Shown here: positions 11,227-22,100 of the stretch, piece after piece
How positions within the stretch are numbered: the stretch's first letter is position 1
Layout of the letters: every line of letters starts with the position of its first letter
Assembly (NCBI GenBank): GCA_949152475.1
Contig: OX424555.1
Coordinates: 61,795,977-61,859,976 of the forward strand
Direction of reading: 5' to 3'
Length of the DNA: 64,000 bases
Source: Terebella lapidaria
Taxonomy: Eukaryota > Annelida > Polychaeta > Terebellida > Terebellidae
Position numbers and translations under genes: made by a program
Notes under the pieces: model-generated
Seen by the model: the letters and a program-made list of their open reading frames with translations, nothing else
Database searches by the model: none
What the model was told of the DNA's origin: nothing

Positions 11227-13007
11227 CAGGGTTCTCCTTTTCCGCCGGCGACCGGCGCCTGCGCCGGCTGTGGAAGCTGTGGCGCCGGCTGTGATTTTGC
11301 TAGAATATCTCGATTATTTTCCAGCGATTTCGCGAGACCGACCCTCTCCAGGCGCCGATAAAAACGAATCCGAACGAGAATTTGGGATACTTCAGACACT
11401 GATAAAAACACGCATGGCACTTGTTTTGGGTGCAATCATGCATATTCATGACGCTTTAGTGCGAGTTTAATGACAACGGTGATCAATTGGCTAACCTTTC
11501 CTGTGTCATCCAATGAACAGCAACGTTTTATGCGCCACGCCGGTAAACTGTAAATATCAGCAAACGCTCCCGCTTCAACTATGGCGAAGCGGCAGCTCAG
11601 TTTGGGAGACTATATGGACTATTTTTTGTAACTATCATACAAACGAAATCGCTATCTATTCAAGGGTCAAATTGAGACATGGATTGTAATGCCGATTTTT
11701 GACATTAGAGCGTTGGGGGGCGAAGCCCCCAACCCTCTACATGTCTATGTGCTGACTTTTTCATGGAGGTTTCATGCCAACCTATCGACGCCCGTTTTCG
11801 CATGTAAACCTTTGTACACCTACTTCAAATGAGGATTTTCTTCGTCCTTGACATAAAATCTCTCGATTTGATGGCAAGCTTTGAGTATTCCACATATATA
11901 TAATGCATAAATCGATGTGTTAGGTTTGAGAAAATTACGCAAAATGGTCAGCTCGTCTGGAAAACGTCAAAATGGCGGAGCCGATGGAAATTCACGTTCC
12001 CAGAATGCAAAGCAAATTTTACCGCAATGACGCGTACTTTGGAACGCACAATTTTCTGTGCAGCATTTTGTGCATGCATGTACATGTAACCTTGCGTGTG
12101 GCCTTCTTTGGCGTCATGAAGTAAACGCAACGATTCGTCTGCGGTACCACGACTACATTTACCGTGATTGGACATATTTTATCACATGACAAGGTGTGCC
12201 ATGCTGGATTGCGAAACCTTTTTATTTTAAACTGGTCTTTTAATTTGCTCAGTATGCATGTGTTATCTATATCATGATATCAGACGCAGATATTCCTCAT
12301 AGTTTCCAATATTTTAAGGATATATTATTGATGTCCAATATCATTTTATCAGGCGTATCTGTTTCATTGAGTTCAGAATAAATGTCTACTCATTAGGAAT
12401 ATGATTGAAGTAGGCCTATGTGTTTCATCATAATATACGGGAATGAATTGGAATCATGTGGGACATGATATGTTTCAATTTTCTTTTTTTTTGTAAAGGG
12501 GGGGGGGGGGGGGGTGTGTAAGATATATCCAGGTCTCGTGGTGCTGATGGTGTGCTCGAGCTCTAATGTCGTCTCCCGCAGTTAGCTGCATTTTCTTGTT
12601 TTAAGTCCCACCATGTCCATGCATCAACCATCAAAGTCAACGGCGTTCTTGTCAGGGTCATGAAACAAGTTTTTCTTGATGCTAAGCAATAATTTCGTCA
12701 GCAGAAAGAAAAAGACCCGTGAAATGTACTTCTGGCATCTTGCCGATATAGGCCCTACCTATCTTAATTTTGATTTTATTCGTGAACATTCTATGGAGAA
12801 AACACCCCCCAGAATATGAGTGAAACGTTGTCATATATATGCTCTAAAATGCTCTAAAAATACTAAAATGCAAAATTTTCTCAGGGGGCTTACGGCGCCC
12901 CCCAAACCCCCAGACCGTTCTAAGCTTCGCTCGCTGCGCTCGCTACGCACATTCCCCGCCTATTCATGTTCAGTCTCCTCCTGGTCATTTGGAAAAGGAG
13001 AACCCTG
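11227..13007. mobile_element. Non-autonomous hAT-type transposon, 1.78 kb
   Basis: The 17-bp terminal inverted repeats are perfect (CAGGGTTCTCCTTTTCC at left, complement at right). The flanking 8-bp direct repeat AGCCTAAC (11219-11226 and 13008-13015) is also perfect. CAGGG termini and an 8-bp duplication fit the hAT superfamily. The interior has GC-rich subterminal blocks, a GGGGGGCGAAGCCCCC hairpin near 11,715 and the matching GGGGGCTTACGGCGCCCCCC region near 12,883. It also has a poly-G run near 12,498. No transposase domain is recognisable in the short open frames, so it is either decayed or an internally unrelated passenger. Confidence 0.9.
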
Positions 13008-13015
13008 AGCCTAAC

Positions 13016-13629
13016 ACTCTGTTTCCGAGTTAGGACTTGTCCCAGATATATTCGAATTTCGACACCGATTTTGAAGAGTTTCACGTGTAATTTGACTGCT
13101 CACCGTGATAGTAAAAGCCTCGTTTTCATATTGAAACCGGAAGAGAAATTAGGAAAAACCGGGGATTTCGTTGTGACCTAGATCTGTAGATCAGCTGTAG
13201 ATTGTTTTGTGCACTTTAGCATGTTAGTTTAGCATGCTTATAACACTTTTTGGACTTGTAATGTGGTAAATAAATAATCAGATCATCACAAGCTGTGTCA
13301 CTCAGTCAGTGTGCACTGCTGTCTAACCCTCTGGAAACAGCCGAATTTCTTCTCCCTCAAACTTGAAGGCTCAAAGGCATCAAGCCCATGGATAGCCAGG
13401 GCTGGAACAGTGTACATACAATATCAATTCACACGCATGATCAGATATGACAATCACTTCCACTTGATTTGATTACACCATGAAGATCACTGGATACTCA
13501 TTCTGTCACCACTAGATCTAATTCCAATGAAACTGGGTGACTGATCGGCATTGTCCCCGGGTTGCGATATAACTTTGTCACCACTGCATGGTCACTGCTC
13601 ACTGCTGGAAAGTATAAGTACAGAAAAAT
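13016..13629 (+). other. Upstream region of the CARD/death-domain gene
   Basis: No coding signal. A TATAAG-type sequence lies only about 15 bp before the start codon and is therefore more likely 5'UTR than a TATA box. No other promoter motif is supported. Confidence 0.4.
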
Positions 13630-14667
13630 ATGGCTTCAGAACTCGCTAGTAAAGTGCGCTATCAGCGGCTTTTCATTGTTAATCAGGTACGATACTGTGA
13701 TATATGTGATTACCTGCGCCAAGAAATCTTGGATCTGTCCGACCATCAATTCATACAGGACACCTGCCCTGTAGAGAAAAAACAGATGAGTCGATGCATG
13801 GATCGACTTGAGCAATATGCAGCAAACAACCTCAACACATATCCAGAATTCATAGAGTCTCTGCAAGAAGTGTACCCGCATGTAGTCAGCAAAATACAGG
13901 AGACTGAACTACCTGAGAGTACATTACCAGGCAAGTCTTATGTCAGCTGTAGTGTTTACAAGCAAAATTTATTATAATATTATATAAAAATCATTTTTGA
14001 TGTGCACGCATACTGGTTTGGTCTCACCAATGAATTGTGTACTTTTCAGCTGCAGGGATTCAATCTCCAGTAGCAGGTGAAAGACATTCTTGTTAATATT
14101 GTTGACTGTTTGCAGGTGCAACTACAATATAATCATTCATGAGTCGATCAAAGAGAATAATATGACAAAACTTTGCATGCTATTACCAGGTGAGCCAACT
14201 TCTCAAGTCATGACCCAAGTTGCGAACGCCCTGTGTGCAGCCGCGAACTGGAAAGACCTCTCCCGCAAACTTCACGTGAATGAAGGCGACATCTCTAGCA
14301 TTGAGTTTGCGCACCCAGGAAATTTGAGAGAGCAGGCTCACCAGATGCTGTTGAAGTGGCAACATCAGAACAGCCGCCGTGATGCAACAAATGAGAAACT
14401 TTTCCAAGCACTTCTAGACATCAACATGAAGAGACATGCTGAAGGTAAACTGAGAGTAGCAGTAGGTGTACTCATGTGAATGACTATATATATATTACGC
14501 TATAGTGCAAGAAGTTCAAATTCAATTGAATACCGATAGTTCTTAGCATGTTCAATATGACAACTCATTAGATGGTATCTTATACATGTAAGTGACAGTA
14601 TACAATGTATGGTGTTACTATTTGTAATTGTACTTTCTTTTTTTCAGAAATATTTCAGACCAGTTGA
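13630..14667 (+). CDS. CARD plus death-domain adaptor, CRADD/RAIDD-like
   Basis: Four exons: 13630-13930, 14050-14076, 14190-14444 and 14648-14667. The lengths 301+27+255+20 give 603 nt, that is 200 residues plus stop. Vertebrate CRADD is 199. Residues about 8-95 form a CARD-like helical domain (VRYCDICDYLRQEILDLSDH ... YPEFIESLQEVYPHVVSKI). Residues about 112-195 form a death domain (MTQVANALCAAANWKDLSRK, then ISSIEFAHPGNLREQAHQML). CRADD bridges a caspase CARD and a death-domain partner such as PIDD; that role is family knowledge. The first intron starts with GC (CAG|GCAAGT), a recognised minor donor class, and all junctions stay in phase 1. The 27-nt exon encodes a small linker. Another CARD-DD adaptor is possible, so no symbol is fixed. 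Confidence 0.75.
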
Positions 14668-15330
14668 TGTGGCAGCCTGAAGGATATTCAAGGATTGGAA
14701 GTATTAGAAAGAATGTGATATGTTTATTCCTGTGTGGATTGAATCTGTGATATTTTTGTGTACCAACACTCAACAATTAGTCTACTTCTTTATAATGAAT
14801 GTGATTTCTTGGGAGAGAATATAATATGTATTCTTTCTGTTGCCCAAAGAATATGGGGTCTTATATGACAGGAGGTCTTATTTCACAGGTTCATTTACAC
14901 GCTGGATTGATATGAAAGTCTTTATAGACAGGGGAGTTTTTGTGATCTAATCTGACAAGGCCATTGTATATTACCGGTAGATGATATATGTATCATCATG
15001 TAACATGACTTGTATTGTTCTACCTGTATTTTTTTTCTGTATTTACAAACATGTAACAAAAATGACAGAATACTTATATGCATGTACTGAGAAACATTTA
15101 TGAAATATAATAAAATAAATATTTCGGAAATGTATTCAGACCAGGAGGTGGATATCATTGAAATATTCAATATGCTACTGGCACTTCGTGTCACAAGCTG
15201 TAGCAGTGTTTCTCAACACTCATCACAAAGAAAACTTACACTGCATCAAGAAACGCAGTTACAGAAATGAGTGAAGTAATTCAAAATATAGAATGTGCTG
15301 TAATTTTATGGTACAAATAAACCTCTTACA
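14668..15330 (+). other. Probable 3'UTR of the CARD/death-domain gene
   Basis: Non-coding AT-rich sequence follows the stop. AATAAA polyadenylation signals lie at 15109-15114 and near 15315. No other feature is supported. Confidence 0.5.
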
Positions 15331-15584
15331 TGTCCTAACCTATATCTGATGGAGTATCATATTATCCTCGTACCAAAGAACACTATTTTTTATCATTATC
15401 GAAGAAAGTGTACCCAGACATTTTAGAAATATCCACATGAAGGCAAATATGTGAACAGTCTCACACAAGATTAATTGAAGAATGTGGTACATGTAGTTGC
15501 ATTCTCTGTTATTGAGGCATTTCGGCAGAAATTTATGGTTTTAGCAGAATATATATATTTTTTTTTTCATTTTCTTCTTCCGCC

Positions 15585-17036
15585 GTTTGGTTTCCGGACG
15601 ATAACTTTAGATTGCCTTGATGGATCCTTGTCAAATTTTCACCACTAGTCAGAAATGATATGTGGAAGAACCCTATTCTTTTTGAGCCGGCTCCGAGGTC
15701 CGTGAGGATGAAATCAAGGTTTTTGGTTTCCGGGCGATAACTCGGAAAATATTCAGGCAATAGATGCAGAACTCTGCATGGAGGTTCATATGCCACCAGG
15801 GAAGAACCCTATTCATTTTGGGATCAATCTGTCAAACGACCTTTGACCTAGAGGTCAAAATAATTTTTTGCTGATTCATCCTTGAGGCTTCCTGCATATC
15901 TCAGAAACAGTGCGTCGTAGAGCGAAACGGACGTTATTTTCGGACTCGTCGCCCTAGACAAATATGTTTAAGGGGTATCATGGATGAACTTTGACCTTGA
16001 CCCGAAATTTTTTTGCGGAGTCAACATTTTTCGTTTTCGGCGATATCTCGGAAACGGTGCGTCGTAGAGCGAAACGGACATTATTTTTGGACTCGTCGCT
16101 CTAGACAAATATGTCTAAGGGATATGATGGTTGAAATTTGACCTTGACCCGAAATTTTTTTTGCCGAGTCGGCATTTTTCGTTTTCGTCGATATCTCAGA
16201 AGCAGTGTGTCGTAGAGCGAAACAGATGTTATTTCCGGACTCGTCGCCTTAAACAAACATGTCTAAGGGGATGAAATTTGTCCTTGACCCGAAATTTTTT
16301 TGCCGAGTCGGCATTTTTTTGTTTCGTCGATATCTCGGAAACGGTGTGTCGTACAGCGAAACGGACGTTATTTTCGGACTCGTCCTCATAGACAAACATG
16401 TCTTAGGGGTATTATGAATGAACTTTGACCTTGACCCGAAATTTTTTTTGCCGAGTCGGCATTTTTCGTTTTCGTCGATATCTTGGAAACGGTGCGTCGT
16501 AGAGCGAAACGGACGTTATTTTCGGTCTCTTCGCCCTAGACAAATATGTCTAAGGGGTATTATGGATGAACTTTGACCTTGACCCGAAATTTTTTTGCGG
16601 AGTCGACATTTTTCGTTTCCGGCGATATCTTGGAAACGGTGCGTCGTAGAGCGAAACGGACGTTATTTTTGGAATCGTCGCCCCAGACAAACATGTCTTA
16701 AATGTATTATGGATGAACTTTGATTTTGACCCGAAATTTTTTTGCAGAGTCGGCATTTTTGGTTATCGTCGATATCTCAGAAACGGTGTGTCGTAGAGCG
16801 AAACGGACGTTATTTTTGGACTCGTCGACCTAGACAAACATGCCTGGGGGATGAAAGAACATGATGGATGAACTTTGACCTTGCCCAGAAATTTTTTTCG
16901 CTGAGTCGATATTTTTCATTTTCGTCAATATCTAGAAAACGGTGTGTCATAGAGCCCGTGGCAAACATGTTTTAAATATTACGAATTAGTCCTAACACCG
17001 GAATGCCTCCAAGGCATCTTTAGGCCTTGACGTCTA
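15585..17036. mobile_element. Possible element carrying the 148-bp array
   Basis: Sequence on both sides of the 148-bp tandem array shares wording with it (for example GGTTTCCGGGCGATAACTCGG near 15,730). The right side ends in a short hairpin (ATGCCT-CCA-AGGCAT near 17,003) followed by CTAG near 17,033. A 3' hairpin ahead of CTRR resembles non-autonomous Helitrons. The left end is not defined, so this is tentative. Confidence 0.35.
15850..16975. repeat. 148-bp tandem array, about 7.5 copies
   Basis: The landmark GTCGTAGAGCGAAACGG recurs near 15,913, 16,061, 16,209, 16,349, 16,497, 16,642 and 16,791, spacing 140-149 bp. Each unit also carries GACCTTGACCCGAAATTTTT, TCGTCGATATCTCGGAAACG and GACAAATATGTCTAAGG. 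Just left (near 15,838) is the palindrome TTTGACCTAGAGGTCAAA. Units differ by scattered substitutions, so it is not a recent homogenised array. Confidence 0.9.
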
Positions 17037-17043
17037 GTTCATT

Positions 17044-17341
17044 TACCGTATTGGTCCTAAAAGTAGCACGACCAGTCAAGGCAAGACCTCCTGCAGCAGC
17101 GCGCGAAAAATTAAGGTCAAACTTGACGTCAAATTTAAGAAAATCACTGAATACTCTATCTATGGCCTTCAATCCCCTTTAATATGATTAAAGTAATATG
17201 AATATGTGGACTGGAACACTCTAAGATCTTATCAGAAAGATATGAAGTGAATTATAAGATTGCGAAAATCGAACATTTTTGGGGAAAAGATGGGGGCGCT
17301 CTACTATTAGGGCGCATGCCACTATTAGGACCAATACGGTA
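17044..17341. mobile_element. MITE with TACCGTATTGGTCCTAA ends
   Basis: TACCGTATTGGTCCTAA at left is mirrored by TTAGGACCAATACGGTA at right (near-perfect over about 23 bp). TA at the boundary suits a Tc/mariner-type target duplication. The interior has no coding signal. Confidence 0.8.
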
Positions 17342-17384
17342 TACCAATCAAATGCAGAATTTTTGACATCCTATTTCTAGTTAT

Positions 17385-17572
17385 TGTAATACCCCGGTAC
17401 AACTAATTTTGGCGGACGCTTTTTTTGGCGGTTGGGGAAAAAACGCCAAATTAACTAGATATATGTTAAGAAATACATGTGGTTTTGAAACAGCCAAATT
17501 AAATCTCCGCAAATAATGTGGGGCGCACAACCGCCAAATTTATTAGCTGCCAAAATTAGTCTTTTTACAGTA
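17385..17572. mobile_element. Tc/mariner-like MITE, copy 2
   Basis: This closely resembles 10,892-11,086: ACTAATTTTGGCGG, TTAACTAGATATATGTTAAG, ACCGCCAAATT and the terminal TTTTTACAGTA are all present. The left terminus is degraded. Confidence 0.75.
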
Positions 17573-17894
17573 TATGTTCAAATGTAGAAAATAGAAATGG
17601 TACACAACCAGGCTCCATTGGCTCTAAAGTTTGTGGCTACTCCATGAAAGTGAGACTAACTTTACATTTCTTTCAATGGCGCATGGTATAATAGTGGCTA
17701 TGAATGGTATAGTATATCAGTCATAATATAATATTGAGTGACAAAAAAGCAGAATGGATGAAATCACATTTATTACCCGATTGAATAAAAAGATTTCCAG
17801 TCAACAGAACACACACAAGGAAACATGTAGATTTTAACACTCCTTTTCTATTGAACCTCGTCAAGATTTGAGTTTTATAATTCAGTATACATGG

Positions 17895-18832
17895 TTGTTT
17901 ATTATCAGACAGGAAGGGGCTCAAATACTACAATATTTATCAAATGAGTGAAATTTTAAATATTAGACAGTTACTGGTTCAGTACATGTGGTTTAATATC
18001 AGACAAGAAGGGGCTCAAATACTACAATATTTAGCAAATGTGTGAAATTTTAAATATTAGACAGTTACTGGTTCAGAACATGTGGTTGTTTATTATGAGA
18101 GAGGAAGGGGCTCAAATACTACAATATTTAGCAAATGTGTGAAATTTTAAATATTAGACAGTTACTGATTCAGAACATGTGGTTGTTTATTATCAGACAG
18201 AAAGGGGCTCAAATACTACAATATTTAGCAAACGAGTGAAATTTTAAATATTAGACAGTTACTGGTTCAGTACATGTGGTTGTTTATTATCAGAGAAGAA
18301 GGGGCTCAAATACTACAATATTTAACGAACGAGTGAAATTTTAAATATTAGACAGTTACTGGTTCAGTACATGTGGTTGTTTATTATCAGAGAAGGGGCT
18401 CAAATTCTACAATATTTAGCAAATGTGTGAAATTTTAAATATTAGACAGTTACTGGTTCAGTACATGTGGTTGTTTATTATCAGAGAAGAAGGGGCTCAA
18501 ATACTACAATATTTAGCGAATGAGTGAAATTTCAAATATTAGACAGTTACTGGTTCAGTACATGTGGTTTATTATCAGAGAAGAAGGGGCTCAATTACTA
18601 CAATATTTAGCGAATGAGTGAAATTTTAAATATTAGACAGTTACTGGTTCAGAGCATGTGGTTGTTTATTATCAGACAAGAAGGGGCTCAATTACTACAA
18701 TATTTAGTGAATGAGTGAAATTTTAAATATTAGACAGTTACTGGTTCAGTACATGTGGTTTATTATCAGAGAAGAAGGGGCTCAATTACTACAATATTTA
18801 GCGAACGAGTGAAATTTTAAATATTAGACATT
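17895..18832. repeat. 96-bp tandem array, about 9.5 copies
   Basis: The segment AATATTAGACAGTTACTGG recurs about every 92-98 bp, together with CAGTACATGTGGTTGTTTAT and GAAGGGGCTCAAATACTACA. Copies are highly similar with a few small indels. The array ends about 290 bp beyond the MFSD11 stop codon, on its 3' side. It is non-coding. Confidence 0.9.
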
Positions 18833-19123
18833 AGTAACCCATAATCTCTTATGGGTTTCTGTAGACACTTATTGCAGACTTCACCCAAGTTTCAGTGAAA
18901 TGTGATACATTGGTTTTAGTACACTTGCATGCAGGGCGAAAACCTTGTTAACATGTACTACCTTCACACAAAACACATAAAATACACTTAAACATAAATA
19001 CTTCTGAGTAACCTAATACATAGTATGTCCATGTATATTAAGCATAATTTAAATGAGGGCAGAAACTTGTAACTGCCAGCAGCTACAACACAACATGAAG
19101 CACAGTCACAGGTACTGGAGGGT

Positions 19124-22100
19124 TCACGAGTCGCTATCATCATCTCTCGCATCAACAGGATTGACCTAGAAGTAACAAGGGAGTTTTATATATACCAGTA
19201 TATAATATTATACTGAATCATGTATATGTATTGTATGTATCTCTGAGAAACAATCAATATATTGAATCAATAGTTACGATTAAATTACAGTACATGTACA
19301 TGCAGTATTGAAGTAGCCGTACCTGGGATGATATCTCTTGATACCCCAGGTTTTGGTTTCTCATGATGGACCACTCAACCGTGAAGAAACAAGCCGTGCC
19401 TGCCGTGCCAAACACCACCATGATCAACAGCTGCCAGTGTAGGAGAAGGTATTGGCTGTATAGGAACCCAACAGCTGCTGCCACTGACTGCAATAAATTA
19501 TCCAGAACAATCACGTATTGTTCAGTTATATCTATGTAAGTTACGGTAAATTGGTACAATATTCGTCTAAATTCATATTAGCTCGATACATATTATATTT
19601 TATATCTTGTATACTATGTGCAGTATTTAATTTGGAAGAAATATATTTTGGCAGTTTTGTTCTTACTGCAAAATGAATCCAACACAGAAGTCAGTACATG
19701 AACTACCGTTATTAATATAACAGTCAAGGGTAAAATGGTATAGATTGATGTATAAAGCTTTTATTTATGGAAATGCACAACCTAAGCAGATCGGTAACAA
19801 GGGACATGTGTTAACAAACCTGAACAAATTTGAAAATGGCAAAGGCCGGCGCACTGTCATCTGGATACATATTGCCAACTATAGAGTATAGCTGAAAGCA
19901 ATCAATGGATGACATCATGTACAACCAGTATGAAATTATGTTCAATGTTTGGCAATGCGATGATTTAAACAAAACCACAGTGGAGCCAATATTCATACAT
20001 GTAACGATGTAGAAAATGTATTATTGACAATGTGATGACATTAGTCCAAAAGATTTACAAATTTAAGTCGAGTAGTAAATGACAATATGCATGATATACA
20101 TTTAAAGAATATGATAGCGTTTTGGGGTGCAATATTGTTATAGCATCGTATACCGGTGCTTGTATGAAGTTGGCAGCATATTTTGAGTCATTGAAAAATT
20201 CAATTCATTGATACTGACCTGAGTATTAAAACTGCTGTCCCCAAATCCAAATAGAAAACCACAAAACAAGATCACATATTCACTGAAAAAGAAAAGAACA
20301 TTGTTTTTCCAGGAAGTATTCCGGTTAGGAATGAAGTTGTGCATTGTTTTTGAGTGTACAGTGTATAGGTATTATTTCAAACATTTCACTCACTTTGCAG
20401 GTATATAGGTTGGTTGGCTGGAAGATTGGACTAAAGGTGAGTCAGCTGGGAGACTTAAGAACACCAGGTAAATAGCCACAACATGTGACAAGTAGCCAAT
20501 CAAAACCACTGGATCACGGCCATGCTGATTGGTTCGCTTTCCGAGTAAACCAAACAAAGACCCACCTGTAAAGTAGGTTCATTATGCAAGAAAGAATTAT
20601 GCAAGTCAAATTTTGCATAAAACAATCATATGATAGTGAAAATCTGGAGACAATCAGCAAGATACACAAATGAATATGGAGATCTATTCATGCAGTAGTT
20701 TTGTGTTAAAGCTTTGGTAATATTGTGGAAGGAACTACTGCAAGCTGTATGAACTACTGCAAGCTGTATGAAATACATGTACACTACAGGGACCTACCCA
20801 AAATTTCACCAACTCCTATGGCCATTCCCACCAGGCCAAGTAGACTTTTTGCTTTGGAGCCAAACTGCTGTGTGGCACCAACACTGGTTCCGTAAACACC
20901 ACTCCAGAATGTCAGTTCAAATCCTGACCAAATAGAAAAAAGAATAGAATTTTCCTGAGGTCATTGGTGTTGAAATGTACATGACACAATAGGAACTTTA
21001 TAGGGATGAGTAAGAATCGATCTTAAGTAAACTTCCACTCATTGCCTATTAAAACACTTACAGTTGACACATGCACTGCACATGAGCTTTATGTTGTTTC
21101 ACTCACCTGTGTAAGCCATGATCACAGACAACAAGAGCATATCTTTCTGTTTGAACATGGAAAAGGATTTCTCTGCCAAAGAAAACAGTTCATGTCTCAC
21201 ACAAAATCTGTACGGTTTTCAACCACACTCCAAACCTGTACGCTTTTAAATATCGGATGAAAGCATTATGTACAAGAATAGGTATATTTAAGTCATATCT
21301 CACATGAGATCAAGTGTAATACACAAAATGTTATGTAGCATGATACCGGTAATGTAATGCCACTCACTCAGTGCATCCAGTGCTGATGGAGTACTCTGTA
21401 TACTGCTGCAAACAGAGGCAGAAGTATATTTTCATTCATGAATGTAATTCATAAAGAATACACATAAGTATGTTTACTAAATGATTTGCACAATATGTTT
21501 CCCAGTTCAGGTTCCAGACACCTGACGCCCTCACTGCGTGATCATACATGGACTGGCCCTACCTTACCCACCTCAGGCTTCCAGTGAGTGGCACCAAGCT
21601 GTCCGAGTCAGGGGGTTCTCTCTCTACCCTTGGAGGTCGACGCAGAAACACGATCAGAATCAGTCCCACCGCACCGACGGCACTCAACACAACAAACAGC
21701 TTGATCCTTGTGTGCTTGTCAATGTCCACTTCGTCACCGAAGGCAAAATATGTGTAGAGATTCCCAAACAGCAAACTGTGTTGGTGAATTTTGGAGAGGA
21801 TACATTGTTCATGTTCATAATTTGTGGTTCATATACATTGAAATTAAAATTTGAATAGAAATCTCGAAATTAGCATCACCCTGTTTAAATCTTTCAATTA
21901 GATGCATCTCCTCCCATTAATTCCTTCTTCATCATGTTCATGTGTTTTGGCATTGGTATACACATGTATATTCAATATATATATGTTCCTGAATCCTGAT
22001 ATACTTATCAAACATGCTACAATTTAGTGCATATAAATTTCAGTTACACAAAACAATCTCGTCGTTTGTTGTACTGTTACAATCTTGTACTATCGTTAAA

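Noticed and set aside
13562-13774. Alternative frame over the CARD exon
   Set aside because: The frame at 13,630 gives a CARD, closes exactly across four exons and ends at a length matching CRADD; the other frame does none of this.
15830-16980. Short ORFs in the 148-bp array
   Set aside because: Repeat-derived, present in several frames, with no conserved protein.
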